A stretch of DNA of 29,753 nucleotides. It comes from RGIG1828 sp045546535. Lineage in GTDB: Bacteria > Bacillota > Clostridia > UMGS1810. Within the stretch, counting starts at the first letter, position 1, and the number at the start of each line of letters is the position of its first letter. The notes under the pieces were generated by a model. It was given only the letters and a program-made list of their open reading frames with translations. It did no database searches and had not been told where the DNA came from. The position numbers and the translations under genes are program-made. Below, piece by piece: positions 15,231-21,277 of this stretch. Location: assembly GCA_045546535.1 (NCBI GenBank), contig JAZQDA010000124.1, positions 1-29,753 of the forward strand, given 5' to 3'.

Positions 15231-15261
15231 TTATTATACCATAATAAGTGCGTTTTGTCAA
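15231..15261 (-). promoter_or_regulatory. Sigma-A promoter of the HNH gene with palindrome
   Basis: Minus-strand TTGACA (15261-15256), 17-base spacer ending in TGG, TATAAT (15238-15233). A perfect palindrome TTATTAT-ACC-ATAATAA (15231-15247) spans the -10 box. The -35 overlaps the last codons of the minor capsid gene. Confidence 0.85.
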
Positions 15262-16469
15262 GTTTTTTGGATAGATAATCTCTTTGTATCAACCGCAATT
15301 CCTGACTTTTCGGATATTTGATTGTATTTTTCTCGGTATGCTTTTATTTTTGCATTGCACCCTTTTACAATCTCATTTTTGCTTGCTCCTGTTGCAATAG
15401 CCTTTTCCCATTTCTGCTGACGGATTACATTTTCCAATGACCTCATTGACTGTTGCCATTCATACGGCTTTTTTGATACACCGTCAATTTCAATCGGTGT
15501 TTCTGCTTTTGTTTTTAAGTCTGCTAACTCTTTGGCATCATAACGAGGCTCGGATATTCCACATATAATCGGTGTCGTATAGTGATTGCACCCATAATCT
15601 TGCAATGCTCTTTCTGCCGATAATCCATCAGGACTTGATGGGTCTGCATCAGAAAATCCAATAAACTTTTCGCCATTTATTGTTTGAGTTCCACCTTTGC
15701 AATATTGTTTTCCTTGCATAAAATCGTGAGATGGTCTGCAAGGAAAATGAAAATCAACCTCTTCGCCATCCGTTCCAAGTTCCTTACCTATCATCTCATT
15801 ATATTCTTTGCTTGCCTGCTTTGCCCCCCATAACACATCTTGACGGACAACACTTGCAAGGTTTCTTGTAATTCTTACCTCTTTTCCGTTTATGATTGCA
15901 GTACCATAATCTACTCGCAATCCGCTACCGCCTAATTCTTTTATAGCATCTCTTACAACAGTGTTGAAATCCTCTGCACCTGTCGAAACAGACATAACTG
16001 CTCTGTCAAGCACATTTACGAGAGTGCTTTGCATATTGTTAAATTTGCCTGCACCGTCTACAAATCCCAATGCCTTTGTCTTTGCAAGGTTTATCATCGT
16101 TTCGCCTGTTGTCTTTGCATAAGCTCGTGCAATTGCTTGTAATTCTCTGTTGTCTTTAAACGGCACAAACTTTTTGCCCCTGTAATCATACAAAGGCTGA
16201 TTTGCAAGATGTTGTTCTTCCAATAATTCCCCATACATCTGCTCAATCTGTGATATGTTGTAGCCTGTAACTTTTGCAAGTTCTTTTGTTATGGCATCCA
16301 TATCGGAGTTTACCACAGCGATATTGTTGATTGATTTAATATCCGCAAGGGTTAGTTTTCCGTAGCGGTTTATTCGTTTGCCAATTCTTTGCAATGTGTT
16401 CATTTCCCAACCCGACACATTTGCCATAAGAATATTAGCCTGTTGTTCTAACTTTGAAATATCAGCCAT
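15258..16469 (-). CDS. Minor capsid / head morphogenesis protein (PF06152-like)
   Basis: A 403-residue protein, helical in the N-terminal third, with a core around TRNLASVVRQDVLWGAKQASKEYNEMIG and a later CRPSHDFMQGKQYC and YGCNHYTTPIICG segment. The conserved Cys/His pattern C-R-P-S-H and G-C-N-H is that of phage minor capsid protein 2 (SPP1 gp7-like). It would enter proheads with the portal. In relatives it follows the portal directly; here about 4.8 kb of accessory genes and a terminator separate them. Its start shares 17 bases with the start of the preceding gene. Confidence 0.85.
   Translation of the reverse strand: MADISKLEQQANILMANVSGWEMNTLQRIGKRINRYGKLTLADIKSINNIAVVNSDMDAITKELAKVTGYNISQIEQMYGELLEEQHLANQPLYDYRGKKFVPFKDNRELQAIARAYAKTTGETMINLAKTKALGFVDGAGKFNNMQSTLVNVLDRAVMSVSTGAEDFNTVVRDAIKELGGSGLRVDYGTAIINGKEVRITRNLASVVRQDVLWGAKQASKEYNEMIGKELGTDGEEVDFHFPCRPSHDFMQGKQYCKGGTQTINGEKFIGFSDADPSSPDGLSAERALQDYGCNHYTTPIICGISEPRYDAKELADLKTKAETPIEIDGVSKKPYEWQQSMRSLENVIRQQKWEKAIATGASKNEIVKGCNAKIKAYREKYNQISEKSGIAVDTKRLSIQKT
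16453..16469. repeat. 17-base direct repeat, copy 1
   Basis: The same 17 bases (tttgaaatatcagccat) occur at 16718-16734. Both copies cover the start codon and first codons (Met-Ala-Asp-Ile-Ser-Lys) of adjacent genes. This could reflect a recombination event that placed one gene ahead of another, or simple convergence of a start region. Confidence 0.8.
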
Positions 16470-16734
16470 CTATTTTTTTCGCCACCATTCCTTTTGGCAT
16501 TATTCCACTCGCCTTATAACGATAACCATAAATGCCGTCATTTTCAACATATCCCTCTGTTTGAATATCGGTGCAACCTATTGCTTGAAGAAAATTAGTC
16601 ATTTCATACAAGAAATACACTGTGCTATCACATAAAACAGAAAGACACATTCTACCGTTTTCCACATATCCGTTATGACTTCTAAAAAACTCATTTACTT
16701 GTTTTTCAAAGTCTTGTTTTGAAATATCAGCCAT
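16462..16734 (-). CDS. Hypothetical protein, 90 aa
   Basis: Read from the ATG at 16734 (AAAGGGTGG site) this is a 90-residue protein beginning MADISKQDFEKQ, with mixed alpha/beta content and a C-terminal YGYRYKASGIMPKG. I do not recognise a family. The first six residues are the same as those of the minor capsid protein that follows, while the rest is unrelated. It overlaps both neighbours. Confidence 0.55.
   Translation of the reverse strand: MADISKQDFEKQVNEFFRSHNGYVENGRMCLSVLCDSTVYFLYEMTNFLQAIGCTDIQTEGYVENDGIYGYRYKASGIMPKGMVAKKIDG
16718..16734. repeat. 17-base direct repeat, copy 2
   Basis: Partner of the copy at 16453-16469; it spans the start of the 90-residue hypothetical gene. Confidence 0.8.
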
Positions 16735-17362
16735 TCGCACCACCCTTTAAGTCATATTTGCACAATTTTTCAAGCATTCGTTTTTCTCGCTTATCTTTGC
16801 CAAGAATGTACAAGTAACGATTTTTCGCCCCTCTTTTACAAGGTTTCCACCCTCTCGCCTTTGCTTCTTCTTGTGATATGTTTACACCACATTGACGAGG
16901 GTGTCGCAATCTTCCGTTTTCATCAATGTAAAAAGTTGCACTTCCTGTATGCCCCAATCGGTAAGCGTTCGTAGCTTTGTAAATTGTGCCATCGTGTCCC
17001 TCTGTGCTATCGGAAAAACTTATAACCGCTTTGATTTGTGGCTTATCTTCTTTTAATTTTTTCAAGCAACGAACAATAAACCAACTTTCTGTATTTTTCG
17101 GTGTAACATCAAGAATGTGTAAACGGTGCAATTCAGTAACACTATCTTTGTATTCTTCTCCAAATACACTTGACCTCACATTCTCACTACAAGGCGTTGC
17201 AAACATCAAGCACCCTATCAATTCGCCTTTATCAAACAACCCATAACAAGGAGAAGGACCGTTATGGCAACCGTGCGAATAATGATTTTTGCGGATATAA
17301 TTTTTTGCCGTTTTGCAATCAATACGCCTTATCTCATATCCGCACTTCTCTATGTTCTCCAC
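16727..17362 (-). CDS. Mom-like DNA modification protein
   Basis: A 211-residue protein with the run of motifs I associate with the phage Mom family: KNHYSHG (residues 25-31) with its His-Tyr pair, YGLFDKGELIGCLMF (40-54), ELHRLHILD (77-85), TPKNTESWFI (87-96), KAVISFSDSTEGHDGTIYKATN (111-132, a GNAT-like cofactor region) and YIDENGRLRHPR. Mu Mom converts adenine in DNA to a carbamoylmethyl form that blocks restriction. Homologues of this form in Bacillota phages are usually annotated hypothetical. It starts at GTG after AAGGCGG. Substrate and product here are inference. Confidence 0.75.
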   Translation of the reverse strand: MENIEKCGYEIRRIDCKTAKNYIRKNHYSHGCHNGPSPCYGLFDKGELIGCLMFATPCSENVRSSVFGEEYKDSVTELHRLHILDVTPKNTESWFIVRCLKKLKEDKPQIKAVISFSDSTEGHDGTIYKATNAYRLGHTGSATFYIDENGRLRHPRQCGVNISQEEAKARGWKPCKRGAKNRYLYILGKDKREKRMLEKLCKYDLKGGANG

Positions 17363-17374
17363 TTAATCACCGCC

Positions 17375-17596
17375 TTAATCCCAAAAATATCTTATCAGCC
17401 CTTTGATATCCCTATCCTTTGAAAGAAGTTCAAACAAAACAAGCCAAATATCAAATATGAAAAATTCTAAAACTCCAAATATTCCAATGGCAATAGTAGC
17501 AATTACAAAAAACGGAAATAGCAATATTTTACCAAACAATACAAAACTGCAAAACATATCTTTCCACGCATCTCTCAAAAGAGCAATAGCCATCAT
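17375..17596 (-). CDS. Small membrane protein, two segments
   Basis: A 73-residue protein with a hydrophobic run over about residues 15-40 and a second over 40-58, so one long hairpin or two adjacent membrane helices. No family is recognised. It lies between Cys-rich hypotheticals and the Mom-like gene; ATGA overlap with the upstream gene shows co-translation. It could be a superinfection or lysis accessory, but that is a guess. Confidence 0.5.
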   Translation of the reverse strand: MMAIALLRDAWKDMFCSFVLFGKILLFPFFVIATIAIGIFGVLEFFIFDIWLVLFELLSKDRDIKGLIRYFWD

Positions 17597-17862
17597 ACCA
17601 CCGTCCCACCTCTTTCTTTTGGTGTGCCATCAGCACAAAAATAATCGGCTCTGTAATTATCTTCATCATATTTTTGGCTATGCGTACAACTTCCTATCTC
17701 GTTGTAGATGCAATCCTTGCACCTTACCACTTCCACAAAATCTTCTTTGTTTTTGAAATTTGAACAATCTTCAAACAAGCAACTATCTTCATAATCTCCA
17801 CGAACATCATCTGCATACATTTTGCATATATCAAAATGTAAACATTTCTTGCATTCAGCCAT
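17593..17862 (-). CDS. Cys-rich hypothetical phage protein
   Basis: From the ATG at 17862 this is an 89-residue protein with many Cys in C-x-x-C pairs (CKKC, CKDC), plus further Cys and His, for at least two zinc sites. The middle VEVVRCKDCIYNEIGSCTHS is a pattern I recall in small proteins of gut Clostridia phages. Function unknown. It overlaps the stop of the previous gene by one base. Confidence 0.6.
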   Translation of the reverse strand: MAECKKCLHFDICKMYADDVRGDYEDSCLFEDCSNFKNKEDFVEVVRCKDCIYNEIGSCTHSQKYDEDNYRADYFCADGTPKERGGTVV

Positions 17863-18044
17863 CACCCCTCACCGCCTTTCTCATCTTCTGCTAATGCGTT
17901 TCTAACCACAGAGAAAAACATATCCCAACCTTTTTCAAGTCCTTTAATGTATGCTTCTTTTTCTGTGCGGATTTCGTTTTTTAACACTTCAAGTTTTTGG
18001 GCGTATGCTTGTCTTTCTATTTCATACAACTCATTTCTCGTCAT
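17862..18044 (-). CDS. Helical hypothetical protein, 60 aa
   Basis: From the ATG at 18044 this is a 60-residue, mostly helical and charged protein (repeated E, K and R with Leu at heptad-like spacing; residues 5-40 probably coiled coil). It overlaps the end of the 114-residue gene by 14 bases. No recognised family. Confidence 0.5.
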   Translation of the reverse strand: MTRNELYEIERQAYAQKLEVLKNEIRTEKEAYIKGLEKGWDMFFSVVRNALAEDEKGGEG

Positions 18045-18375
18045 TGTCAACACCGCCTTTCTCGGTTGGGTGGTCATCAAACAATGCTTGAAATGATTTC
18101 ATAAGGTCTGCATCGTCAGTTTCAAATGCCTTGCAAACATTCCAATACTTTGTTTTGCCATCCTCAATAATTCTGACAATATCCTCGCTCGGAAAAGGCT
18201 CTCCAAATCTCGCATCTTCCATAGCATTTTCAATAGGACAACCGCCTTGCTCGACAGAATCGCAAAAGCCGTCATCATTTACTTTGTGTTTCTTGCACCG
18301 ATAACAAAAACTATCAAGAAAAAACTCATAACTCATACCATTCGCAAACGGTATTGATGGTACAATTTCTTTCAT
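18031..18375 (-). CDS. Cys-containing hypothetical protein, 114 aa
   Basis: A 114-residue protein with FCYRCKKH near residue 23 and C-D-S-x-x-x-G-G-C-P-I near residues 38-47, giving four Cys/His that can bind one zinc. The C-terminal half is acidic. Similar proteins occur as unknowns in Bacillota phages. A GAGGGG site precedes the ATG. Confidence 0.55.
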   Translation of the reverse strand: MKEIVPSIPFANGMSYEFFLDSFCYRCKKHKVNDDGFCDSVEQGGCPIENAMEDARFGEPFPSEDIVRIIEDGKTKYWNVCKAFETDDADLMKSFQALFDDHPTEKGGVDNDEK

Positions 18376-18590
18376 TTCCCCTCATCTTCCTTTCTCATAA
18401 ATCCGTCAAACAAAACAAATCTAATGTCGGTTAATTTGCCAATAATATCGTCATATTCGCTTTCGCAATCAACACATACTTGATAAAGTTTTGTGTCAAA
18501 ACCACCATAATTATTTTTTACTGTGGGTATTTTTATTTCAACTAATTTTTCTGTTTCTTTTTTGCACCTATCACAATAAAATTTAATCAT
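18372..18590 (-). CDS. Zinc-ribbon-like hypothetical protein
   Basis: Read from the ATG at 18590 the product is 72 residues: CDRC near residue 6 and CVDC near residue 38, a two-pair zinc ribbon. The next upstream ATG (18599) is only two bases from AAAGGA, too close, so I prefer 18590. Its ATGA overlaps the ribbon-helix-helix gene. Function unknown. Confidence 0.55.
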   Translation of the reverse strand: MIKFYCDRCKKETEKLVEIKIPTVKNNYGGFDTKLYQVCVDCESEYDDIIGKLTDIRFVLFDGFMRKEDEGK

Positions 18591-18750
18591 TCTTTTCATC
18601 TTCCTTTCTCTGCTTATCTATCAGCCTTGTTTCTTTCGCTATAAGCATATCAACGGTGGCAGATGCAGTCAGATTATAATGCTTTGCCACTCTGTCAAGG
18701 TCTGCCCTCGTGTCCTTGCTTATTCGCATTTGGAATGTTTCTTTTTTCAA
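18583..18750 (-). CDS. Ribbon-helix-helix-like protein, 55 aa
   Basis: A TTG start at 18750 with AAGGAA eight bases upstream opens a 55-residue frame: KKETFQMRISKDTRADLDRVAKHY and then NLTASATVDMLI. A short strand (TFQMRIS) followed by two helices with N-L-T-A-S-x-x-V-x-x-L is the ribbon-helix-helix or Arc/MetJ-type layout. It likely binds DNA as a dimer, perhaps at its own promoter (19309-19337) or another phage operator. It fills a gap of about 160 bases that would otherwise look empty. Confidence 0.7.
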   Translation of the reverse strand: MKKETFQMRISKDTRADLDRVAKHYNLTASATVDMLIAKETRLIDKQRKEDEKND

Positions 18751-18765
18751 ATTATCGTTCCTTTC

Positions 18766-18996
18766 TTATTTTTTAATAATTCTATATCGTTTAATTTTCA
18801 ATTTTCCAATAAATTCTTCATCAAAAAAATCTTTTTCTATTTTCCCCTTTTTGAACAGCCCATCAATTCTGCTCTGTAATTCAAATACATCGAAATTAAA
18901 CATAATTGGTATTTCGTTGCATATCTGCTCAAAACTTTTCCAATCTGGGTAAACGCTCTCAAGATATTCTAATACTATTTTTTTACTTACTCTCAT
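18766..18996 (-). CDS. Winged-helix-like small protein, paralogue A
   Basis: A 76-residue basic protein with helical first half and beta-like end (GKLKIKRYRI), the look of a winged helix. It is clearly related to the next protein: both share a pattern L-x-x-L-x-x-x-Y-P-x-x-K-(S/T)-F-(E/D)-x-I-x-N and a central L-Q-x-x-(L/I) helix. A GGAGG site precedes the ATG. Role unknown; possibly a pair of regulators. Confidence 0.6.
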   Translation of the reverse strand: MRVSKKIVLEYLESVYPDWKSFEQICNEIPIMFNFDVFELQSRIDGLFKKGKIEKDFFDEEFIGKLKIKRYRIIKK

Positions 18997-19052
18997 CTAA
19001 AAACCTCCATTATAAATCCAACTATCTGGAAATTCCACATAGTTGCGCTATT

Positions 19053-19265
19053 TCAATGTGAAAATTTATATCGAGCACATTGGTCAGAACAACAAATTCT
19101 TACCAATCTACCTGTTTGGTATAAACGGCTCAAAGCATATTGCAAATCAACAAGCGCAACACCATAAATATTCATATCATTCGCAATTTCATCAAAAGTT
19201 TTCATTTTCGGATAAATACCTTTAAGATGATTTAATACAGATTTTTGAGTTACAATGGATTTCAT
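19053..19265 (-). CDS. Winged-helix-like small protein, paralogue B
   Basis: A 70-residue protein, first in the unit driven by the promoter at 19309-19337, with GGAGG before the ATG. It aligns by eye with the paralogue at 18766-18996 over most of its length; its end (YQTGRLVRICCSDQCARYKFSH) carries three Cys where the paralogue has none. Tandem duplication followed by divergence is the simplest explanation. DNA binding is inferred from fold-like pattern. Confidence 0.6.
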   Translation of the reverse strand: MKSIVTQKSVLNHLKGIYPKMKTFDEIANDMNIYGVALVDLQYALSRLYQTGRLVRICCSDQCARYKFSH

Positions 19266-19308
19266 TTTAATGCCTCCTTCCGCAAGGTCTTATCTACCTT
19301 ACACCTAT

Positions 19309-19337
19309 ATTATAACACATTGTAATTACTTTGTCAA
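19309..19337 (-). promoter_or_regulatory. Sigma-A promoter of the accessory block
   Basis: Minus-strand TTGACA (19337-19332), 17-base spacer ending TGTGT, TATAAT (19314-19309). It restarts transcription right after the terminator at 19369-19402 and would drive the winged-helix, Mom-like and minor capsid genes. Confidence 0.88.
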
Positions 19338-19368
19338 TACCTTTTTCAAAACTTTTTTTAATTTTTTC

Positions 19369-19402
19369 AAAAAAAATACCGAAAACATTTCTGTTCTCGG
19401 TA
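19369..19402 (-). terminator. Intrinsic terminator after the metallopeptidase gene
   Basis: On the minus strand an 11-bp stem (TACCGAGAACA with TGTTTTCGGTA, one G-T pair) closes a GAAA tetraloop and is followed by eight T. It begins nine bases after the metallopeptidase stop, a textbook rho-independent terminator, inside what is usually one late operon. Confidence 0.93.
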
Positions 19403-19410
19403 AATTTTAT

Positions 19411-19794
19411 TTACTTTCTGCGTACTCCGCCAAGCTTGTCAGCCCATTTTTCTGTCCAAAATGAATAATAATCGACTGTGCAAAGCCTACTGTAGACATT
19501 CCAAAGCATAGAGCAAAAGAACACTATTAAATACCCTACGCCGAGCCTTCTCGCTTGTAAAGTGTGCCCGTATTCGTGTTTTATATAGTTTTCTTTTTCC
19601 TCAATATCGAGCATAGCCCAAAGAGGAATAAATATATAATTACCTAAAGACACTCCGCTCCCAAAGCCATAAACTGTAACTGTGGCGTCTTTGTATTTGA
19701 ATGTTTGCCAACCTTTTTTCTTGTAAACTTTATGCATAATAAATCCTATAAGATTGAAAGGTAACGCCCATATGTAAGATAGTGATTTTTTCAT
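19411..19794 (-). CDS. Membrane-linked HEYGH zinc metallopeptidase-like protein
   Basis: A 127-residue protein with HEYGH at residues 73-77, a match to the HExxH zinc-protease motif, and a downstream TEKWADKLGG (114-123) whose Glu or Asp may be the third ligand. Hydrophobic segments lie at about 7-20 and 85-100, so it is probably membrane-attached with the active site near the membrane. I recall similar short HEYGH proteins in gut bacteria and their mobile elements, without known function. It is the last gene of the portal unit, right before a strong terminator, so it looks like a cargo gene. Confidence 0.6.
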   Translation of the reverse strand: MKKSLSYIWALPFNLIGFIMHKVYKKKGWQTFKYKDATVTVYGFGSGVSLGNYIFIPLWAMLDIEEKENYIKHEYGHTLQARRLGVGYLIVFFCSMLWNVYSRLCTVDYYSFWTEKWADKLGGVRRK

Positions 19795-19979
19795 ATCAAT
19801 ATGTCATTTTCTTCTTCTGCTTTAAGAATCTTTTCGTATTCCTCTTGGCTTATCTCATAAAAATCTTTATCATTTTTACCTTCTGCGAGAAAAATATCTG
19901 TTCCGTAAATCTCTCCGTCAGTCAATATCATTCCTTCCGAAGCAGTAATTCTTATTCGTGTAATAACTTCTTTTTTCAT
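19791..19979 (-). CDS. Small phage protein after the fibre gene
   Basis: From the ATG at 19979 (AAAGGAG site) the product is 62 residues with EVITRIRITASEGMILTDGEIYGTDIFLAEGKN, then an acidic tail. The pattern R-I-x-A-x-E-G-M-x-L-T-(D/N)-G is one I recall from short proteins encoded after tail fibres in Clostridia phages. Function unknown. It overlaps the metallopeptidase start by four bases. Confidence 0.6.
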   Translation of the reverse strand: MKKEVITRIRITASEGMILTDGEIYGTDIFLAEGKNDKDFYEISQEEYEKILKAEEENDILI

Positions 19980-19996
19980 ATTATCGTCTCCTTTAA

Positions 19997-21100
19997 TTAT
20001 ACAAGCGATACTGTCCAATTGCTTCGTATTGCAATCAAATCAATCCACTCTTGCGAAGTGCTTCCATCTTCTGCGCCTTCGCTTGTTTCAAACGCATTGT
20101 TTACCGCTGTTTTTGATAAAGTAACTGTTAAACCGCTTGTTGTAGTAGAAAGAGCATTTATTATACTCATAAGACTATCGTGCGTGAGTAAGGTAGACCA
20201 TTGTATATTAAAGCCGTTTTTGTCTATTGTGCCTTGTATTGTTAGATTAGTTATGCGAGCATAATCAAATATGTTTGAATAAGTATTATTCTCTGACAAA
20301 ACCAAACTGTCAATCGTCTCTATACGAGCATCATAAAAAGGTCTATTTATGTTTGTACAGCCTGTAAAATCAAGCACGCCTATTCTCTTTATTCCTCTGC
20401 TTGCCTGAAACATATATGTCACGTTTGCCGCTTTACTCACATCCAGCACTACGCCATTTTCAACAAAATCGAAGTCAGTAAACACAGCATACGCAAATGT
20501 GTATGAACAATTTCCTTTTGCTATGATTGGATATTTAGGCTTAAACGTTTCGTTGTTCCAACCTGCTCCTGAAAAAGCATATTGATAGTTTGTTCGGTTT
20601 CCATTCTCTTGATAACTATCCCAAAACCTATCATACTCGCTCTTTTGCCCTGCTTCATATTGTGTCAATCGAACATCGGTATAATATTCAATTGCCGTCA
20701 CGCCTGAAACATAATTTGTTCCTGCGTAAGTATGCAACGCTTTTATTTGCTTACCGATTTCCGTGTCAGTATAGTCCTCATAGTTTATTCTTACCCTACC
20801 GTCGTCCTCAAGGAATACCATTGTTATAGGTTCACCACCTAAATCAATCTCAACCTTTTGCGTTTCTCCGCTTTCAGTCGAAATTATAATCTCGTGGCTT
20901 GTTTTTTCGCCTAAATCGCTTGGATAAGAACGAAAATGAATTAAAGGTGCATTTAAACAATTAGTAAGAATTTGATTTTCAACGTCATAACCTGACTCGG
21001 AATAGAAAATAGCTATCTTTTTCACAGCATTTGAATAGCCTGCTTCATAAACCTTCTGTTGATTCTCGGCTATAGTGGTAAGTTTTTCTGCCCTATTCAT
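19997..21100 (-). CDS. Tail-fibre-like protein with BspA-type leucine-rich C-terminus
   Basis: A 367-residue protein: a short helical N-terminus (MNRAEKLTTIAENQQKVYEAG), a beta-rich middle, and from about residue 215 a run of leucine-rich, BspA-like repeats (VTYMFQASRGIKRIGVLDFTGC, IETIDSLVLSEN, ITNLTIQGT). The end, with SLMSIINAL and GLTVTLSK before EWIDLIAIRSNWTV, resembles the terminal cap of such proteins in Clostridia phages. A receptor-binding fibre is likely. It sits after the portal instead of in the tail module. Confidence 0.65.
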   Translation of the reverse strand: MNRAEKLTTIAENQQKVYEAGYSNAVKKIAIFYSESGYDVENQILTNCLNAPLIHFRSYPSDLGEKTSHEIIISTESGETQKVEIDLGGEPITMVFLEDDGRVRINYEDYTDTEIGKQIKALHTYAGTNYVSGVTAIEYYTDVRLTQYEAGQKSEYDRFWDSYQENGNRTNYQYAFSGAGWNNETFKPKYPIIAKGNCSYTFAYAVFTDFDFVENGVVLDVSKAANVTYMFQASRGIKRIGVLDFTGCTNINRPFYDARIETIDSLVLSENNTYSNIFDYARITNLTIQGTIDKNGFNIQWSTLLTHDSLMSIINALSTTTSGLTVTLSKTAVNNAFETSEGAEDGSTSQEWIDLIAIRSNWTVSLV

Positions 21101-21273
21101 ACACTGTCACCACCTATGAGAGAGTTTTGGATTTCTATAATTCTGTCTAAAGCCTCATCGAAATTTTCATTTTCATTTTCCAATTCAATAACAGCCTGTG
21201 CTATATCGTTTGTGTCTTTAACGAGAATATCTTCTCCGTCAACCTTATCAATCCAATTGTCTTTTAATGCCAT
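21097..21273 (-). CDS. Small fibre-module protein (MALKDNW...)
   Basis: From the ATG at 21273 (GGGAGG site) it is 58 residues, MALKDNWIDKVDGEDILVKDTNDIAQAVIELE followed by an acidic helix. The K-D-x-W-x-D-K-V-D-G-x-D-x-x-x-x-x-D-x-N-x-I-A-x-A-V-I pattern is a well-known opening of baseplate or fibre N-terminal domains in Clostridia phages. Here it stands as a short separate protein before the fibre gene, so it may dock the fibre. Confidence 0.65.
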   Translation of the reverse strand: MALKDNWIDKVDGEDILVKDTNDIAQAVIELENENENFDEALDRIIEIQNSLIGGDSV

Positions 21274-21277
21274 AAAA

